A stretch of DNA of 64,000 bases from Bicyclus anynana (lineage: Eukaryota; Arthropoda; Insecta; Lepidoptera; Nymphalidae), in assembly GCF_947172395.1 (NCBI RefSeq), contig NC_069083.1:15346501-15410500 (forward strand), given 5' to 3'. A program made the position numbers and the translations under genes. Of this stretch, positions 13,416 to 24,492 are shown piece by piece; position 1 is the stretch's first letter; each line of letters begins with the position of its first letter. The notes below the pieces were generated by a model that searched no databases, had not been told where the DNA came from, and was given only the letters and a program-made list of their open reading frames with translations.

Positions 13416-13990
13416 GACTATAGGTACCTTTGCAAATACCTACGAACTAGTATCCATCTGAACCGACCATAGACATTAAAACATGAGAAATGTCGCGTTA
13501 TATGCCATACTATGATGTAATATAATAGAGTTTGGCTGATGAATGTAGAGACTGAAATCGCCCGCAAATAAAAACATATAAACTAATAAAAAAAATCAGT
13601 CATTATTTGTTTTAATTATTTTGTTTGTTTGTGAATACATTACTACCTATATTATAAGTATTAAACTCAGTTACTCCAATATTTGCAGTACAATTTTGAG
13701 AATTTACTCCGATTTTCTTTTGTCGAAATTATAACACTGAAGTGTCTGTCTGTGGTTTCAAAATAAGTGTGTTTTCTCAAGTGTTTATATGTGTATTATT
13801 TACACGAAAACACAACACAAACGAGCTTTTTTCAAACTTTTGTCTATTGTTAACTGTCAATAAGTTCCAGTTGATGTTGCATTTCTGAATTAATTTTGTA
13901 AATGTTTTATTAAATTTGCTTGTAACGAAACGAAATGAAAGAGAAACTAGTAGAATATTTTTTTTTCATTTGGAACATTGGCTTGTAATT

Positions 13991-14000
13991 GATAAGATAA
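13991..14000 (+). promoter_or_regulatory. T1 upstream tandem GATA site (GATAAGATAA)
   Basis: Perfect double GATA motif lying 1,355 bases before the T1 ATG. Subtracting the mariner insertion (1,091 bp plus one TA) leaves about 262, matching T2 and T3. GATA factors control midgut genes in insects; a function here is inferred from conservation of sequence and spacing. Confidence 0.55.
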
Positions 14001-14072
14001 GACTATAGATAAACTGAAGCTAGAAGCTTTCTGTCACATTTTATCAAATAATAATTATTTATGTTACAAATA

Positions 14073-15163
14073 GACGAGGGGCTGGGTGGAGTTGAGTGTG
14101 CATAATATGAGGACCGCCTTCTGTTCATATTTTTGAACTCAGAAAAGTATACACATTACGGGGAGTGTTCACTGTTCATTAATGAAAATGATATTTGTAC
14201 TCCTTGGTAAGAAAACATATAAATACTGGCAGGCATAATTCAGATATCTGAACTAATAATAAAGCAGAAAGTTTCCGATTATCTTTTTTTTTGAGTATAG
14301 TGTAATAAGTTTGATTCGTTTCGGAACGTGTTCGCGAAAATGAAAAAAATTGAAGTCCGCGCGGTAATTGCATGAACATTTTCAATACGGAGCCGATGAA
14401 TCAAGACTTGCGGGAATCATTGTGTGTAAATGCTCTATTTTCTACAATTTTACAATTGAACGTTGGTGTGTTGAGTTTAAGCTAGGAAGAACTTCCACCA
14501 ATGACGACTCACGCCTGGAAGTTGAAGAAAATATTCTATACGATCGGCGTGTTACTGTTTATTTTATAGCTGATTAAGTAAAGATTTTCTTAGCGAGTGT
14601 TCATAATATTATACACGACTATTACGCATGATACAAGCAAATCAAAGTTGCAATGGCTACCATTGAAGATTAGCATCTTCAATGGTAGCCATTGCAACTT
14701 TGGTTGGTTTGCTTTGCTTTGAATTGATGGAGCACCCACCGTATTCACAGGACCTCGCTGTTAGCGACTTTTAACTCTTTTTGCACCTTCAGAAATTTGA
14801 TGATTATGACGCAGTGATTTTTTAAGTAATCAGGACGAAGACTTTTTTCAAAAAGGAAGTTTATGTTTAGAAAAAAAGGTTTTCTAAGTGTGTACTGCTA
14901 AAAGGTGACTATGATGAAAAATAAAATAGCATTTAATAAAAGATACCTACATAATTTGGATTTTTCCGGGAGATATGTTGGTCTATTCTTTTTTATGCTC
15001 CACTTCCTTCGATATCGAATATAAATGGACCGAAAAATAACACAAAAGTTAATAATTCTTTAATAATATAATAATTATTATCTGCATGTTCTGCTGAGTT
15101 GAAAACTGTGAACAGAATGCGGTCCTCAGATTATGCATAGTCAACTCCCTATGGCGCCTGCAC
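14073..15163 (+). mobile_element. Degenerate mariner (Tc1/mariner) transposon inserted upstream of T1
   Basis: TIRs of roughly 70-75 bp with scattered mismatches, best across the inner 54 bases (gagttgagtgtgcataat at 14090, mirrored near 15146), flanked by TA at 14071-14072 and 15164-15165. Inside, a frame at 14460-14520 reads CVEFKLGRTSTNDDSR, a mariner transposase N-terminal motif, and 14728-14790 reads EHPPYSQDLAVSDF, the motif holding the last Asp of the mariner DD34D triad. Many stops and frameshifts: dead copy. Upstream flanks match uninterrupted sequence before T2 and T3. Confidence 0.85.
14643..14702. repeat. Perfect 28-bp inverted repeat with 4-base spacer
   Basis: Arms 14643-14670 and 14675-14702 are exact reverse complements around tagc. 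It sits inside the decayed mariner but has no mismatch itself, so it arose later than the element. Confidence 0.9.
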
Positions 15164-15296
15164 TAATATTAGTTTATTAGATAACGAATCCTTTACGGTA
15201 ATTAAAGTATTGTAAGCGAGGTAATTTAATCTAAATGTCGTTGTTTATGTAATACTGTAGGTAAATGTTATAAATATAAAAGTAAAATTGATAGGA

Positions 15297-15330
15297 TATA
15301 TAAAATTCGTCAACAATATAGTCGCTCACA
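15297..15330 (+). promoter_or_regulatory. T1 core promoter: TATA box and initiator
   Basis: TATATAAA at 15297-15304 lies about 31 bases before a TCACA initiator (A at 15328). The block around the initiator (cgctca..ttatta) is shared with T2 and T3. Predicted 5' UTR is only about 18 bases. A second TATA-like run, TATAAATA at 15269-15276, is also conserved in all three genes but is too far from the initiator to be the main box. Confidence 0.7.
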
Positions 15331-15345
15331 ATTATTACCACCAGG

Positions 15346-17191
15346 ATGCGAGTAGCTTTCCTTTTGTTGACCTTGGCGTTGGCTGTTACAGGTAATTTGT
15401 AATTTGATAAAAAAAAAAAAAACAACTCAACAAATATTATATCAATATCAACAAGTATTGTGAACTTCATTATTTTATAATTATTTATTATCTGTCCGTG
15501 TGAATTTTCTTTTTATTGTATCACGCAGATATAGTTTTCATTTATATTTTCTAATCTTGAATATCCGGGAAGTCAATTTTTTTTTGTAAAACAATGGGCT
15601 CGGAGTATGATAAATGCAATTATCATTGATTTGATGTTAATTATATTAGTATCTATGATACGTCAAAGGTAGTGAATATGCCGACAGAAAAACTGTATTT
15701 ATACATACATACAACCTATGTATACAAGTATGACTTTAATTGTAAGATTTACTTAAACAAATTTAATTCGTTTATGTCTATATCGATTCAACGGTAAAAA
15801 AGAAATGAATTGTTTGTTTTTAGCCAAACCTCGCGATGAAAGGATAGTGGGCGGAACGGTCACAACCATCGAGCAATGGCCAATGGGCGTAGCTATGCTT
15901 CAATCCTTGGTTGGACTTGCACATATGCAGACCTGTGGAGGCTCCATACTCAATAACAGATCTGTGCTCTCTGCCGCTCACTGTTTTGTGTAATTGTGTT
16001 TTTTTACAAACACCATCATTTATATTCAATACATGTGCGTATTCGACGTCGTACCTGCTTCCCATTTCTACCGCGATACCTATTGCAATACACTGGAAGG
16101 AGTTTCACCACGAGATCGTAGCCAATTCATCGAAAATTCGTTCTAAAATATCGCATTATTTGCAAAGGTTTTCTTATAAATATGTTATTAATATTTATCT
16201 AAATAAATACTTGTGACGAATATTCGTCACAAATATTAAAAAATGTCCTTGACGTTATTTACTTTTAATTATTATTTTAGGAGATATCATAATTTTAAAA
16301 TTACTCGGGAACAAATGGGTAGCACGCGCACATGTGTGGTGATTGGATTGCGCTGGTCATCCGCCGGTTATTTTTTTGTTATTAGCAAATTGTTTACGTT
16401 CCAGGCGTACGAGACCAATTCAGTGGCGCATGCGCATCGCTTCCACCAGGTCAAACTCTGGTGGTATCGTCCATGACACCGAGCGCATCATCAGCCACCC
16501 CAGCTTCGTCTCGCGCACCGCAGACAGCGATGTGGCCATCCTTCGCACCACCACGCGCATAGTGTTCAGCAACAGCGCTCGCGCGGGAGCCATCGCCGGC
16601 GCCAACTATAACCTGCCCGACAATTCTGTCGTTTGGGCTATCGGATGGGGAGTCACCTCTGTAAGTTTACTAATAGTCATTCACGGCTCATCTGAGGGGT
16701 AAAACATTGATCGTTTTACCCCTCAGATGACCCGTTAATGCCTTGTGAAGCGGATACGAATAGTCCAACTGGAGATTCCATTTTTTGAGGAAGGCTATAG
16801 GTTAAATATAACACCACGCTACGAGCAATAGGAATCATACTTAAGTTCCCATTGTCCTTTATTTAACGATTGATCAGTTGTCTGGTTGCAGGAAGGAAGT
16901 ATATTACCACCGGAGAGGCTGCGACAAGTACAGGTCTGGACTGTGAATCAAGCGATTTGCGCACAACGGTACGGTGCTAGAGGTCGTACCATCACTGCTA
17001 ACATGCTGTGCTCCGGCTGGCTCGACGTCGGTGGTCGCGACCAGTGCCAGGGTGACTCCGGTGGCCCTCTTCTCCACAACAACGTGGTCGTGGGCGTTTG
17101 CTCGTTTGGCAACGGGTGCGCTAGGGCGCGCTACCCGGGTGTGAATGCTCGAGTGTCCCGCTTCGCTACATGGATCACGGCCAATTCATAA
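15346..17191 (+). CDS. T1: alkaline trypsin-like serine protease precursor (255 aa)
   Basis: Secreted trypsinogen, S1 family, probably digestive in the larval midgut. Exons are 15346-15391, 15824-15989, 16405-16660 and 16892-17191 (phases 1, 2, 0); their sum of 768 nt is open. Residues 1-16 form a hydrophobic signal peptide (MRVAFLLLTLALAVTA). Activation peptide KPRDER is followed by IVGG at residue 23. Triad is His68 (AAHC), Asp113 (SDVAIL) and Ser212 (GDSGGP); Asp206, the S1 base, predicts Arg/Lys cleavage. Cysteines number seven, so the one before S214 is unpaired. Mature part has no lysine. The ATG is chosen because it opens the signal peptide and follows the promoter by a short leader. 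The exon 2 reading frame runs to a stop just past the donor; splicing at 15989 removes it. Closest in type to lepidopteran trypsin CFT-1 or alkaline C. First gene of the array; a mariner relic sits in its upstream region. Confidence 0.93.
16211..16232. repeat. 22-bp perfect palindrome in T1 intron 2
   Basis: ttgtgacgaa-ta-ttcgtcacaa, self-complementary throughout. Confidence 0.8.
16688..16730. repeat. Perfect 18-bp inverted repeat in T1 intron 3
   Basis: Arms 16688-16705 and 16713-16730 (tcatctgaggggtaaaac and its complement), spacer 7. It begins 27 bases past the exon 3 donor, so it could fold in the pre-mRNA near the splice site. Confidence 0.85.
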
Positions 17192-18644
17192 TTTTAATTA
17201 ATCTTGAATTGAAACCTTATTTTCATAACTTGAAATAGTAATACAATTATTTAAATTTACCTTTTCTCAAACATGCTTGGAAATTTGAGCATTATTTTGA
17301 CAACCTTCTTCGATATAAATCGAACTAGCTATACTGGTCGAGCAGCGGCAGACTATAGTTGTATGAAAATACAAATCTATCGTGTTTAGTGGCCAAATAA
17401 ATTACTATGTAAAATCATATTTGTCGTGTAATTTAAAAATGGAACGATCTCCTACCCCGCAACATGGCAACCAAAGACGTAACTTATCAAAGGTTTAATT
17501 TAAATTTCGAACTGGCTTCCACATAGAAAGCTGTTTAGTGAAAAAAATACTTTGGCGCGTAAAAAACTGTTGTTAATTAGTTGTTCGTCAACTTCGTTAT
17601 GGATTTTAAAAAAGGTAAAATTAACGAAATCATCTTATCCCGACCATCTACTTCCCATCAAAACTTTGAAATTCAGAATCACGCTGAAGATACTAGTATA
17701 AAACAAATTACACCCTCGTTAGAATTTTCATTGAATTTTAAGAATTGTAACTGTATTATTTAAATTTCCATTTTCCTTTTAAATTATTAAGGTTAATCGC
17801 TAAAATAAATACATTTTAAAATGGATATTTTTGTTTGATTTTGTAAATTAATTAATGCTCAAATTAACTTGACAGTACCTAATCAATTGTAAAAATACTC
17901 CACGGATTTTTTTTACAGTTGATTACAATCAAGTTCATTTTTCGTAAATAGCTTCATCTTGATGAGATGTTCAACTTTAATATTTACAAAAATTCTTGAT
18001 TTTGGTAGCTAACTAATTATCAAATTTCTGAGCGACGAAACAATATAATGTACCACACAATTTGTAGGTCATTGTGGCTGTTAAGTTGTGTATCTATTTA
18101 TTAAGCAACAGTAAAAAAACATTTATTTCTTAAACAATATTTATTCTGGTAGCTAACTGGGTTACCAGGAAATGTAATTTCTTAACGTCGGAACGAGATA
18201 ATCTAACTTTTGGCAGTTAAGTTAAATTAAAACATTTCTTAAACATTTACTCTATGTCCAGTGATGCCACATCCAGATAGCGTACATCTATGTAGAAGCC
18301 GCCGCACAGTGCATGATTTTGTTATCATGGCACAAGACTACCCGCATGCGCGCTCACGTATAATTCATATTTTAAGATTGAAATAAGTTCTTTTTGAAAC
18401 AATAAATGTGTTAAGTAACATAGTCAATATTATAGTTAACTATATAAGTCAATTAGATAAAGAAGCTATTTATTGTCAGTGAGCTTGTTAAAAATATAAT
18501 TATTTTGAACGGTGGTCATTTTGTTATTAGTGTACGTTATCGAAATTGGCCATTCCAAATGTAAATATTGATCTTTACGATTGAGTTTTCACGTTTTTCA
18601 ACTAAACATTTACATTTTAAGTAAAGCGTGTAACGACCCACATC
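17192..18644. other. T1-T2 intergenic, AT-rich
   Basis: 3' UTR of T1, then unassigned DNA. A 60-residue ORF at 17581-17763 shows no recognisable domain. 17840-17965 shares phrases with 32420-32490 (catcttgatgagatg / reverse), a dispersed repeat remnant. Confidence 0.4.
17396..17401 (+). promoter_or_regulatory. T1 candidate poly(A) signal
   Basis: AATAAA about 205 bases past the stop; a second one lies at 17804-17809. Which one is used cannot be told from sequence. Confidence 0.4.
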
Positions 18645-18957
18645 CAGTGGCGTAGCGTGCCTGGGGGTGCCCTGTATCAAAATTAGTTAGGGGCCCTGAA
18701 TGAAGGGTAACGAATTCTCCTAAAAATAAAATGCTCGCTTAAAATAAATATAACCTAACCTAATATGTATGATGTTTCAAACTTTTGGGTGCTCGTTTAA
18801 CGGGGAAAAAATGGTTTTTTTATACTTTCGTCATTTCTGAAGTGAAATCTCTACAGTTTTTTTGATTACTAATTTTTGCTTTCACACGTAAGGGGCCCCT
18901 GTAGTCCAGAGGCCCCGTATCATTGATACGACTGATACAGCGGTAGCTACGCCCCTG
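18645..18957. mobile_element. hAT-like MITE
   Basis: Left end CAGTGGCGTAGCGTGCC and right end gcggtagctacgcccctg are imperfect inverted repeats with the CAGNGGCGTAGC start typical of hAT elements; inner inverted text too (ggggccctg ... aggggcccc). No transposase, 313 bp. A clean 8-bp target duplication is not visible. Confidence 0.7.
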
Positions 18958-18986
18958 ATCTTCTAGTTGTGCTATGTAATTAATAA

Positions 18987-18996
18987 GATAAGATAA
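18987..18996 (+). promoter_or_regulatory. T2 upstream tandem GATA site (GATAAGATAA)
   Basis: Same ten bases as upstream of T1 and T3, here 256 bases before the ATG with no insertion between. Surrounding sequence (ctttcagccacctttaat, atgttacatattag) is shared with T3. Confidence 0.55.
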
Positions 18997-19189
18997 TTTT
19001 TAAGCTAGATGCTTTCAGCCACCTTTAATAAAATTATAAGTAATTTATGTTACATATTAGTTTATTAGATAACGTATACTCTATAGCATTAAAAGTACGT
19101 ATTGTGAGGAAATTTAATCTAAATATCGTTTTTATTATTTTGATATCAAAATACGGTAGGTTAATGCTATAAATATAAAATTGATATGA

Positions 19190-19224
19190 TATTTAAAGTC
19201 CGGTTAACAATCTAGTCGCTCAGA
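19190..19224 (+). promoter_or_regulatory. T2 core promoter: weak TATA-like box and initiator
   Basis: TATTTAAA at 19190-19197 occupies the TATA position seen in T1 and T3, 32 bases before a TCAGA initiator (A at 19222). It is a weaker TATA match than TATATAAA of T1. The upstream TATAAATA (19168-19175) is retained. Confidence 0.62.
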
Positions 19225-19242
19225 GTTATTTTTATCAGCAGG

Positions 19243-21731
19243 ATGCGAATAACTTTCCTTTTGTTGCTCTTGGCGTTGGCTGTTACAGGTAATTTATAAC
19301 TCGACAATTATTATATCAACGAGTATGGTGGACTTTGAGAATATATTTACATTATAAAATATATAAATATATTTTAAATTAGTAGTTTTGTCTGTCCATG
19401 TGTATTTTGTTTAATGGGGTCACAACAAATAGATTTTGTAAAATTATTTTATAAAAATATGCATATATTGACAGCGTTAAAAACCGTGTTTATTAAAATA
19501 TATAATATAGAAAAATCATTAAAAATAGAAATCAATCAGAGATTGAAGAAAATAAAATGAATTGTTTGTTTTCAGCCAAACCTCGCGATGAGAGGATCGT
19601 GGGCGGAACGGTCACAACCATCGACCGATGGCCAATGGGCGTAGCTATGCTTAACTGCATGTTTGATGTTTCATTTCGACAGGCCTGTGGAGGCTCTATA
19701 CTCAACAACAGATCTGTGCTCTCTGCCGCACACTGTTTTATGTAATTATGTTTATTATTTACAACCGCCATAAGTTATTTATATTTTTACATACATATGA
19801 GTACAACCGATACTTCAAATTCCACCGCGGTACTGCAACTTATCGAATTTTCACAACGAGATTGTCAAATGTGAGCCTATCTTAAATAAAAAAAAATAAT
19901 ATAGATGTCATGGGGTCCTATGATTGTACATGTATGTGTTACTAGTAGATGACAAAACCATTCAATCACCAATCCCGCATGAACTATGATTTTTTCCGAC
20001 ATAAAAAATTGTCCTATGTATCTATTCATCCAGGGTATTAGACATATGACGTGTTTAGATGCTGTTGCGAACTATTTTTTAGAACTTCCAAAGAGAAACA
20101 ATTCCGCCATACAGAAGATTTGCGTAACTTTGAACATTTAGCCCTTTAATGAGTTGATTTAGAGTTTTTTTAATGGATGTTAAAAAAGCATTTAAATATA
20201 GTTTGAATGAAGGTCTATTTCCAACGCCCAAAATTGAAAATCTAACACTGCTCAAAAAAAAAACGTTGTGTTTTAAAAACGCTGTTGTATGAACATATAC
20301 TTAGCTATCGTGCGAATGAGGGCTTAAGCAGCGCACACAACGGAAAGTTTCTAGATGCTCCACTTCTATTGGTTGTAGCGTAATGTTAGCCTATAATAAC
20401 CACCTTCAATAAATGGACTTTTTAACACGATTTCAATTATTATCAGTAGTTCCCGAGATTATCGCGTTCAATCAAAACAACAAACAAACTGAACTGTTGC
20501 TCATTTCTGATCGCCCTAACTCGAATTTTGTTAATTCTGTTCAATGTACGGACACTCGATTTCTACTCTCTTATTATAGTATAGATATATATAAAGTAAT
20601 CTTAGCCAAAAGTGTTTCCATACCAGGGGCGCGAGACCAAGCAGCTGGCGCATGCGTATCGGTTCCACTAGAGCCAGTTCTGGCGGAACGGTCTTTCACA
20701 CTGACCGGATCATCAGCCACCCCAGCTTCAACGCACGCACCGCAGACAATGACATTGCCATCCTGCGCACCACCCGGCAGATAGGGTTCAACAACAACGC
20801 TCGCGCAGGACCTATCGCCGGCGCTAACTACAACCTGCCCGACCGGTCTGTCGTTTGGGCTATCGGATGGGGAAGCACCTCTGTAAGTTTATTGTTTTAA
20901 ACCACAGATTAAAGAATATTAGGCAGATAGAGCGCACGAAACACGACAGTGTCGTAGCAGTTTCAAATACAAAATTAAAAACTAATACATGCTCGAGTCA
21001 GCAAGACGCAAAGTGTCGCGTCAGTAATTTTCAATATTATTCAAGAAAAATGGCGTATTATGTTTTTAAATCTCTTAACAACTGTTCACAAAAACTAAAA
21101 AAAGAAGATGGAGTATTTTTTTATTGGTAATTATTGATTACTAGCTGATGCCGCGCGGTTTCACCCGCGTGGTTCTTGTTCCCGAAGGAATACGGACATA
21201 ATATGTAGCCAAAAAATAACAAAATAATGAACACATTATTTTCAAACACCACCGCCATGGCTGCTGTGAGCCGCAGGGTCGTTGATCTATACAGCTAATC
21301 TTTCTGTGTATCTATAGGTGATAGGGTGACCCTAAAAATCCATCTTAAAGTAAATCTCTATTCTTTGGTTTTCTTGTGTTTCATACATTATTTATCTAAA
21401 TTTAATGTTATTTACAATATGTTTTTGGTTTTAGTATGGAGGTTTTCCATCGGAACAGCTGCGACAAGTACAAATCTGGACTGTGAACCAAGCGACCTGC
21501 GCACAACGATACGGTGCCAGAGGTCGTACCATCACTGCTAACATGCTGTGCTCCGGCCACCTCGACATCGGTGGTCGCGACCAGTGCCATGGTGACTCCG
21601 GCGGTCCTCTTCTCCACAACAACGTGGTCGTGGGCGTTTGCTCGTTCGGCCACGGGTGCGGTTTGCCGCGTTACCCGAGTGTGAACGCTCGGGTATCCCG
21701 CTACGCTGCGTGGATCACGTCCAATTCATAA
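19243..21731 (+). CDS. T2: trypsin-like serine protease precursor with altered S1 pocket (254 aa)
   Basis: Paralogue of T1. Exons are 19243-19288, 19576-19741, 20627-20882 and 21435-21731 (765 nt, open; phases 1, 2, 0). Signal peptide is MRITFLLLLLALAVTA, then KPRDER and IVGG at residue 23. Triad His68, Asp113 (NDIAIL), Ser211; S1 Asp205 is kept. Two pocket residues differ from all its neighbours: His208 replaces Gln192, and Ser238 (in YPSVN) replaces the usual Gly226 of PGV. In vertebrate trypsin, position 226 substitutions change Arg/Lys preference and rate, so T2 may have narrowed or altered specificity; that is inference. An extra Cys lies in the 37-loop region (LNCMF), giving eight in the mature enzyme. 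No lysine in the mature part. Of T1-T3 it has the only upstream region without a large TE insertion. Confidence 0.93.
21141..21190 (-). mobile_element. Helitron-like 3' terminus (family A) in T2 intron 3
   Basis: ctagctgatgccgcgcggtt followed by cacccgcgtggttc, the reversed Helitron hairpin end. The rest of the element is not recognisable. Confidence 0.5.
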
Positions 21732-21883
21732 TTTTAAAGAATCCTGAATTAAAACAACAGACACGAAGTTCATATTTTTTAAAAATAGTTACGCAATTAT
21801 ATTACATCCATTTAAAATCTAATATATTTAGGCGCACAATTCTTGTATGTAATATTTATTATATACCTATTGTATATTTTGTA

Positions 21884-21889
21884 AATAAA
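21884..21889 (+). promoter_or_regulatory. T2 poly(A) signal
   Basis: AATAAA in aaataaataaatg, 153 bases past the stop, in the expected 3' UTR position. Confidence 0.55.
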
Positions 21890-22337
21890 TAAATGTTTTG
21901 TTGTATATTCTGTAAAATACCATTTTACAAAACAATAATAAATGTCAATCCATTTGTACAAGATTGATGTAGACCACATTGTAAATTTTTGGTAGTTAAT
22001 ATTTTTAATTTTAAACTATATTGTTTTGGATTCAGAAAGATCTTTGATTAAATATTTTTTTTTAATGATATACAACATCTATACTAATATTATAAATGTG
22101 AAAGTAAGTCTATCTGTCTGTCTGTCTGTAACCTTTTCACGGTTAAACGGCTGAACCGATAAAGATGAATTTTGTTGTAATGGAAAATGGGACCTTGAAG
22201 CAAAACAGAGCACTTTTCAACCCTAAAATAAATATAAAAGAGGGTGAAATAGAAGTTGAAAGTTTTTATGAAAAGTTCTTCATTTTCAGAGTTACAGTTT
22301 TAAAACTTTGTTCATAAATCATAAAAGAAATACAAAA

Positions 22338-22733
22338 TAAGTTAGCCCTTGACTACAATCTCACCTGATGGTAAGTGATGATGCAGTCTAAGATGGTTTT
22401 TTTTTTTTTTTTCTGTCTGAGTAGGTGCCGATAGCTCCCTGCGGAACCACTACGGCGTCACCGGGGGGGCGAGATAAGATGGAAGCGGGCTAACTTGTTA
22501 GAAGGAGGATGAAAATCCACACCCCTTTCGGTTTCTACACGGCATCGTACCGGAACGCTAAATCGCTTGGCGGTACGTCTTTGCCTGTAGGGTGGTAACT
22601 AGCCACGGCCGAAGCCTCCCACCAGCCAGACCTGGACAAATTAAGAAAATCTCAATCTGCCCAGCCGGGGATCGAACCCAGGACCTCCGTTTTGTAAATC
22701 CACCGCGCATACCACTGCGCCACGGAGGCCGTC
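22338..22733 (-). mobile_element. tRNA-derived SINE (family A) inside a Helitron
   Basis: Complete reversed copy from caagttagccc-type tail to acggaggccgtc head. Contains a 79-bp insert at 22397-22475. Confidence 0.8.
22397..22475 (-). mobile_element. Short poly(T)-headed retroposon with 7-8 bp target duplication
   Basis: Begins with a long T run (poly(A) on the - strand) and is flanked by (t)aagatgg at 22390-22396 and 22476-22482, a target-site duplication. The unduplicated sequence is seen in other SINE copies. Third level of nesting. Confidence 0.7.
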
Positions 22734-22949
22734 GACTAGGCTAAAATTTGGAATGATGATTTTAATGATATGAATGTTTGATACTCTTTCACGCCTCGAC
22801 TACTTAACCGAATTAGCTGAAATTTGGTATTAAGATATATTATATGGATTAACACATAGGCTACTTTTTATCCCGGAAAAATCCATGGCTTCCGAGGGAT
22901 TTGTGACAAACTAAATTCCACGCGGACGAAGTCGCGAGCGTCCCGCTAG

Positions 22950-24317
22950 TTAATAGATAAAACGCAAGTGGGAGATACATTACTGAACTTTCGAAAACTA
23001 ATTTGATTTGTTTTCATGTTGATCTGGTGTATAAATAATTTCCTGTAAAAAATGTATGAAACCGAAGTGGACCATCATTTTATAAAAATACTCATCGAGG
23101 TCTGTAAATTAGTATAAAACTTGTCTTGTCTCCTCCTAGCAATGACAAAGTTGTTGGGAAAATTGTATGGTAGATACTGAATGACATACGAAAACAATTT
23201 AAATGAGTGGACATTCCAACTTTTTCTTCAATAAATTCAAATTCAAAATTAAAGTCAAGTTATGTCATTATTTAATGATGGTAAGTAAAGTCGAACTAAA
23301 ATTAATGTTACGAGGGTTGCACATGCGCCTTGGTTTGAAAATAGCCCACAACAAACTCAGCCAAGGTTTATTTTTTTTTTGTTTACCACCATTTCACAAA
23401 CGTATCTAGAATTAAGTACACAAGCTTATCTAAAACTAAGTACATAATCGGAATCGGAGTGCAGTTCAAAAATATTTTTTTTATCATCTAAAAGACTTTC
23501 CTATAAGTTTCCATTTAATATGTTTTTATAATATCTGTCTCCTTGTCTAAAATTGTTAATGCAGTCATTTGTTAATGTTATTAAACCTCTATAAAATCAG
23601 CCTTTTGAAGCGAAAATAGCAATTCTGACGATGTTTTTGAAAATATTGGACTATTGTATGCTTAAAATATTTGGATTCCTTGTTTTTTTGAAGGAACTTA
23701 CTTCAAAGCAAAATAATATATATATATTGATTAGTTAAACAATTATCATTTAAAAATAATTTCCCAGTATCAAGGCTTACGTAATTTTCCAACACATGGT
23801 ACGACTAAACTGCACTGAAGGTATTTTGTGTCTTGAAGGTAATTTTGTATTTTGTAGAAAAAACCATTTATAATAAAAACCGTACAGTTATTTTAGTAGG
23901 CCTAGATGTCAGCTATCACCCTGTAGAGTATGTCGTACTACTCCACACACTGTATACAAGCAAAAGGTGACCATCACGAAACATCAAAAACCTCTTGACG
24001 TACAAAGATGAAATTTGGCAGGGAGGTAGTTTATAATTAGAAGGTGTCTACAAAAAACGAATTTTGCGTAAGGGTCGGATTAAGGAGGTCTAAGGGCGGA
24101 TGTAGTTGCGAACGTTCGTCAGTGTCCTATATTCCGATTTATTCGGCGCTGTCATACGTCTGCCATTAACGGAACTTTCTCGTGGCAGTTGAGCAGCAAT
24201 CAGGGAGCGGAGTCAGGCCTGCTTTTCCATACCAATAGCAAGATTATCAATGTAAACATTTGCTTATACTTGGTATTTCACATGTTTCAGCTAAAATTTA
24301 AATACTGTAATTAAAAT
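22950..24317. other. T2-T3 intergenic, repeats without gene
   Basis: 23640-23945 matches 34760-35095 (gactaaactgcactgaaggt, ttttagtaggcct), a dispersed repeat of unknown type. 23990-24120 matches the Helitron text near 8500. No coding signal. Confidence 0.45.
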
Positions 24318-24327
24318 GATAAGATAA
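24318..24327 (+). promoter_or_regulatory. T3 upstream tandem GATA site (GATAAGATAA)
   Basis: 834 bases before the T3 ATG; removing the 579-bp Helitron with its nested SINE leaves 255, one base from the T2 spacing. Confidence 0.55.
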
Positions 24328-24492
24328 ACTGAAGGCAGATATCTCAGTCACCTTTAATCAATTAATAGTAATTTATGTTACATATTAGTATATTAGATAA
24401 CGAATCCTTTAGGGCAATTAAAGTATTGTAAGTGGGAAAATTTAATCTATAAGTAAATTATGTATGTAATACATAAATTACTTGTAGGTAAG

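Larger units (their letters stand above)
22079..22949 (+). mobile_element. Helitron-like element (family B) carrying a nested SINE
   Basis: Starts TCTATACTAATATTATAAA, ends cacgcggacgaagtcgcgag then CTAG at 22946-22949, with the terminal hairpin. Interrupted at 22338-22733 by a family A SINE that is itself interrupted. Confidence 0.7.

Noticed and set aside
15824..15993. T1 exon 2 seems to end in a stop right after the His motif, as if T1 were truncated
   Set aside because: The stop lies past a GT donor at 15990 that sits at the same codon position and phase as in T2-T7; splicing restores a full-length protein.
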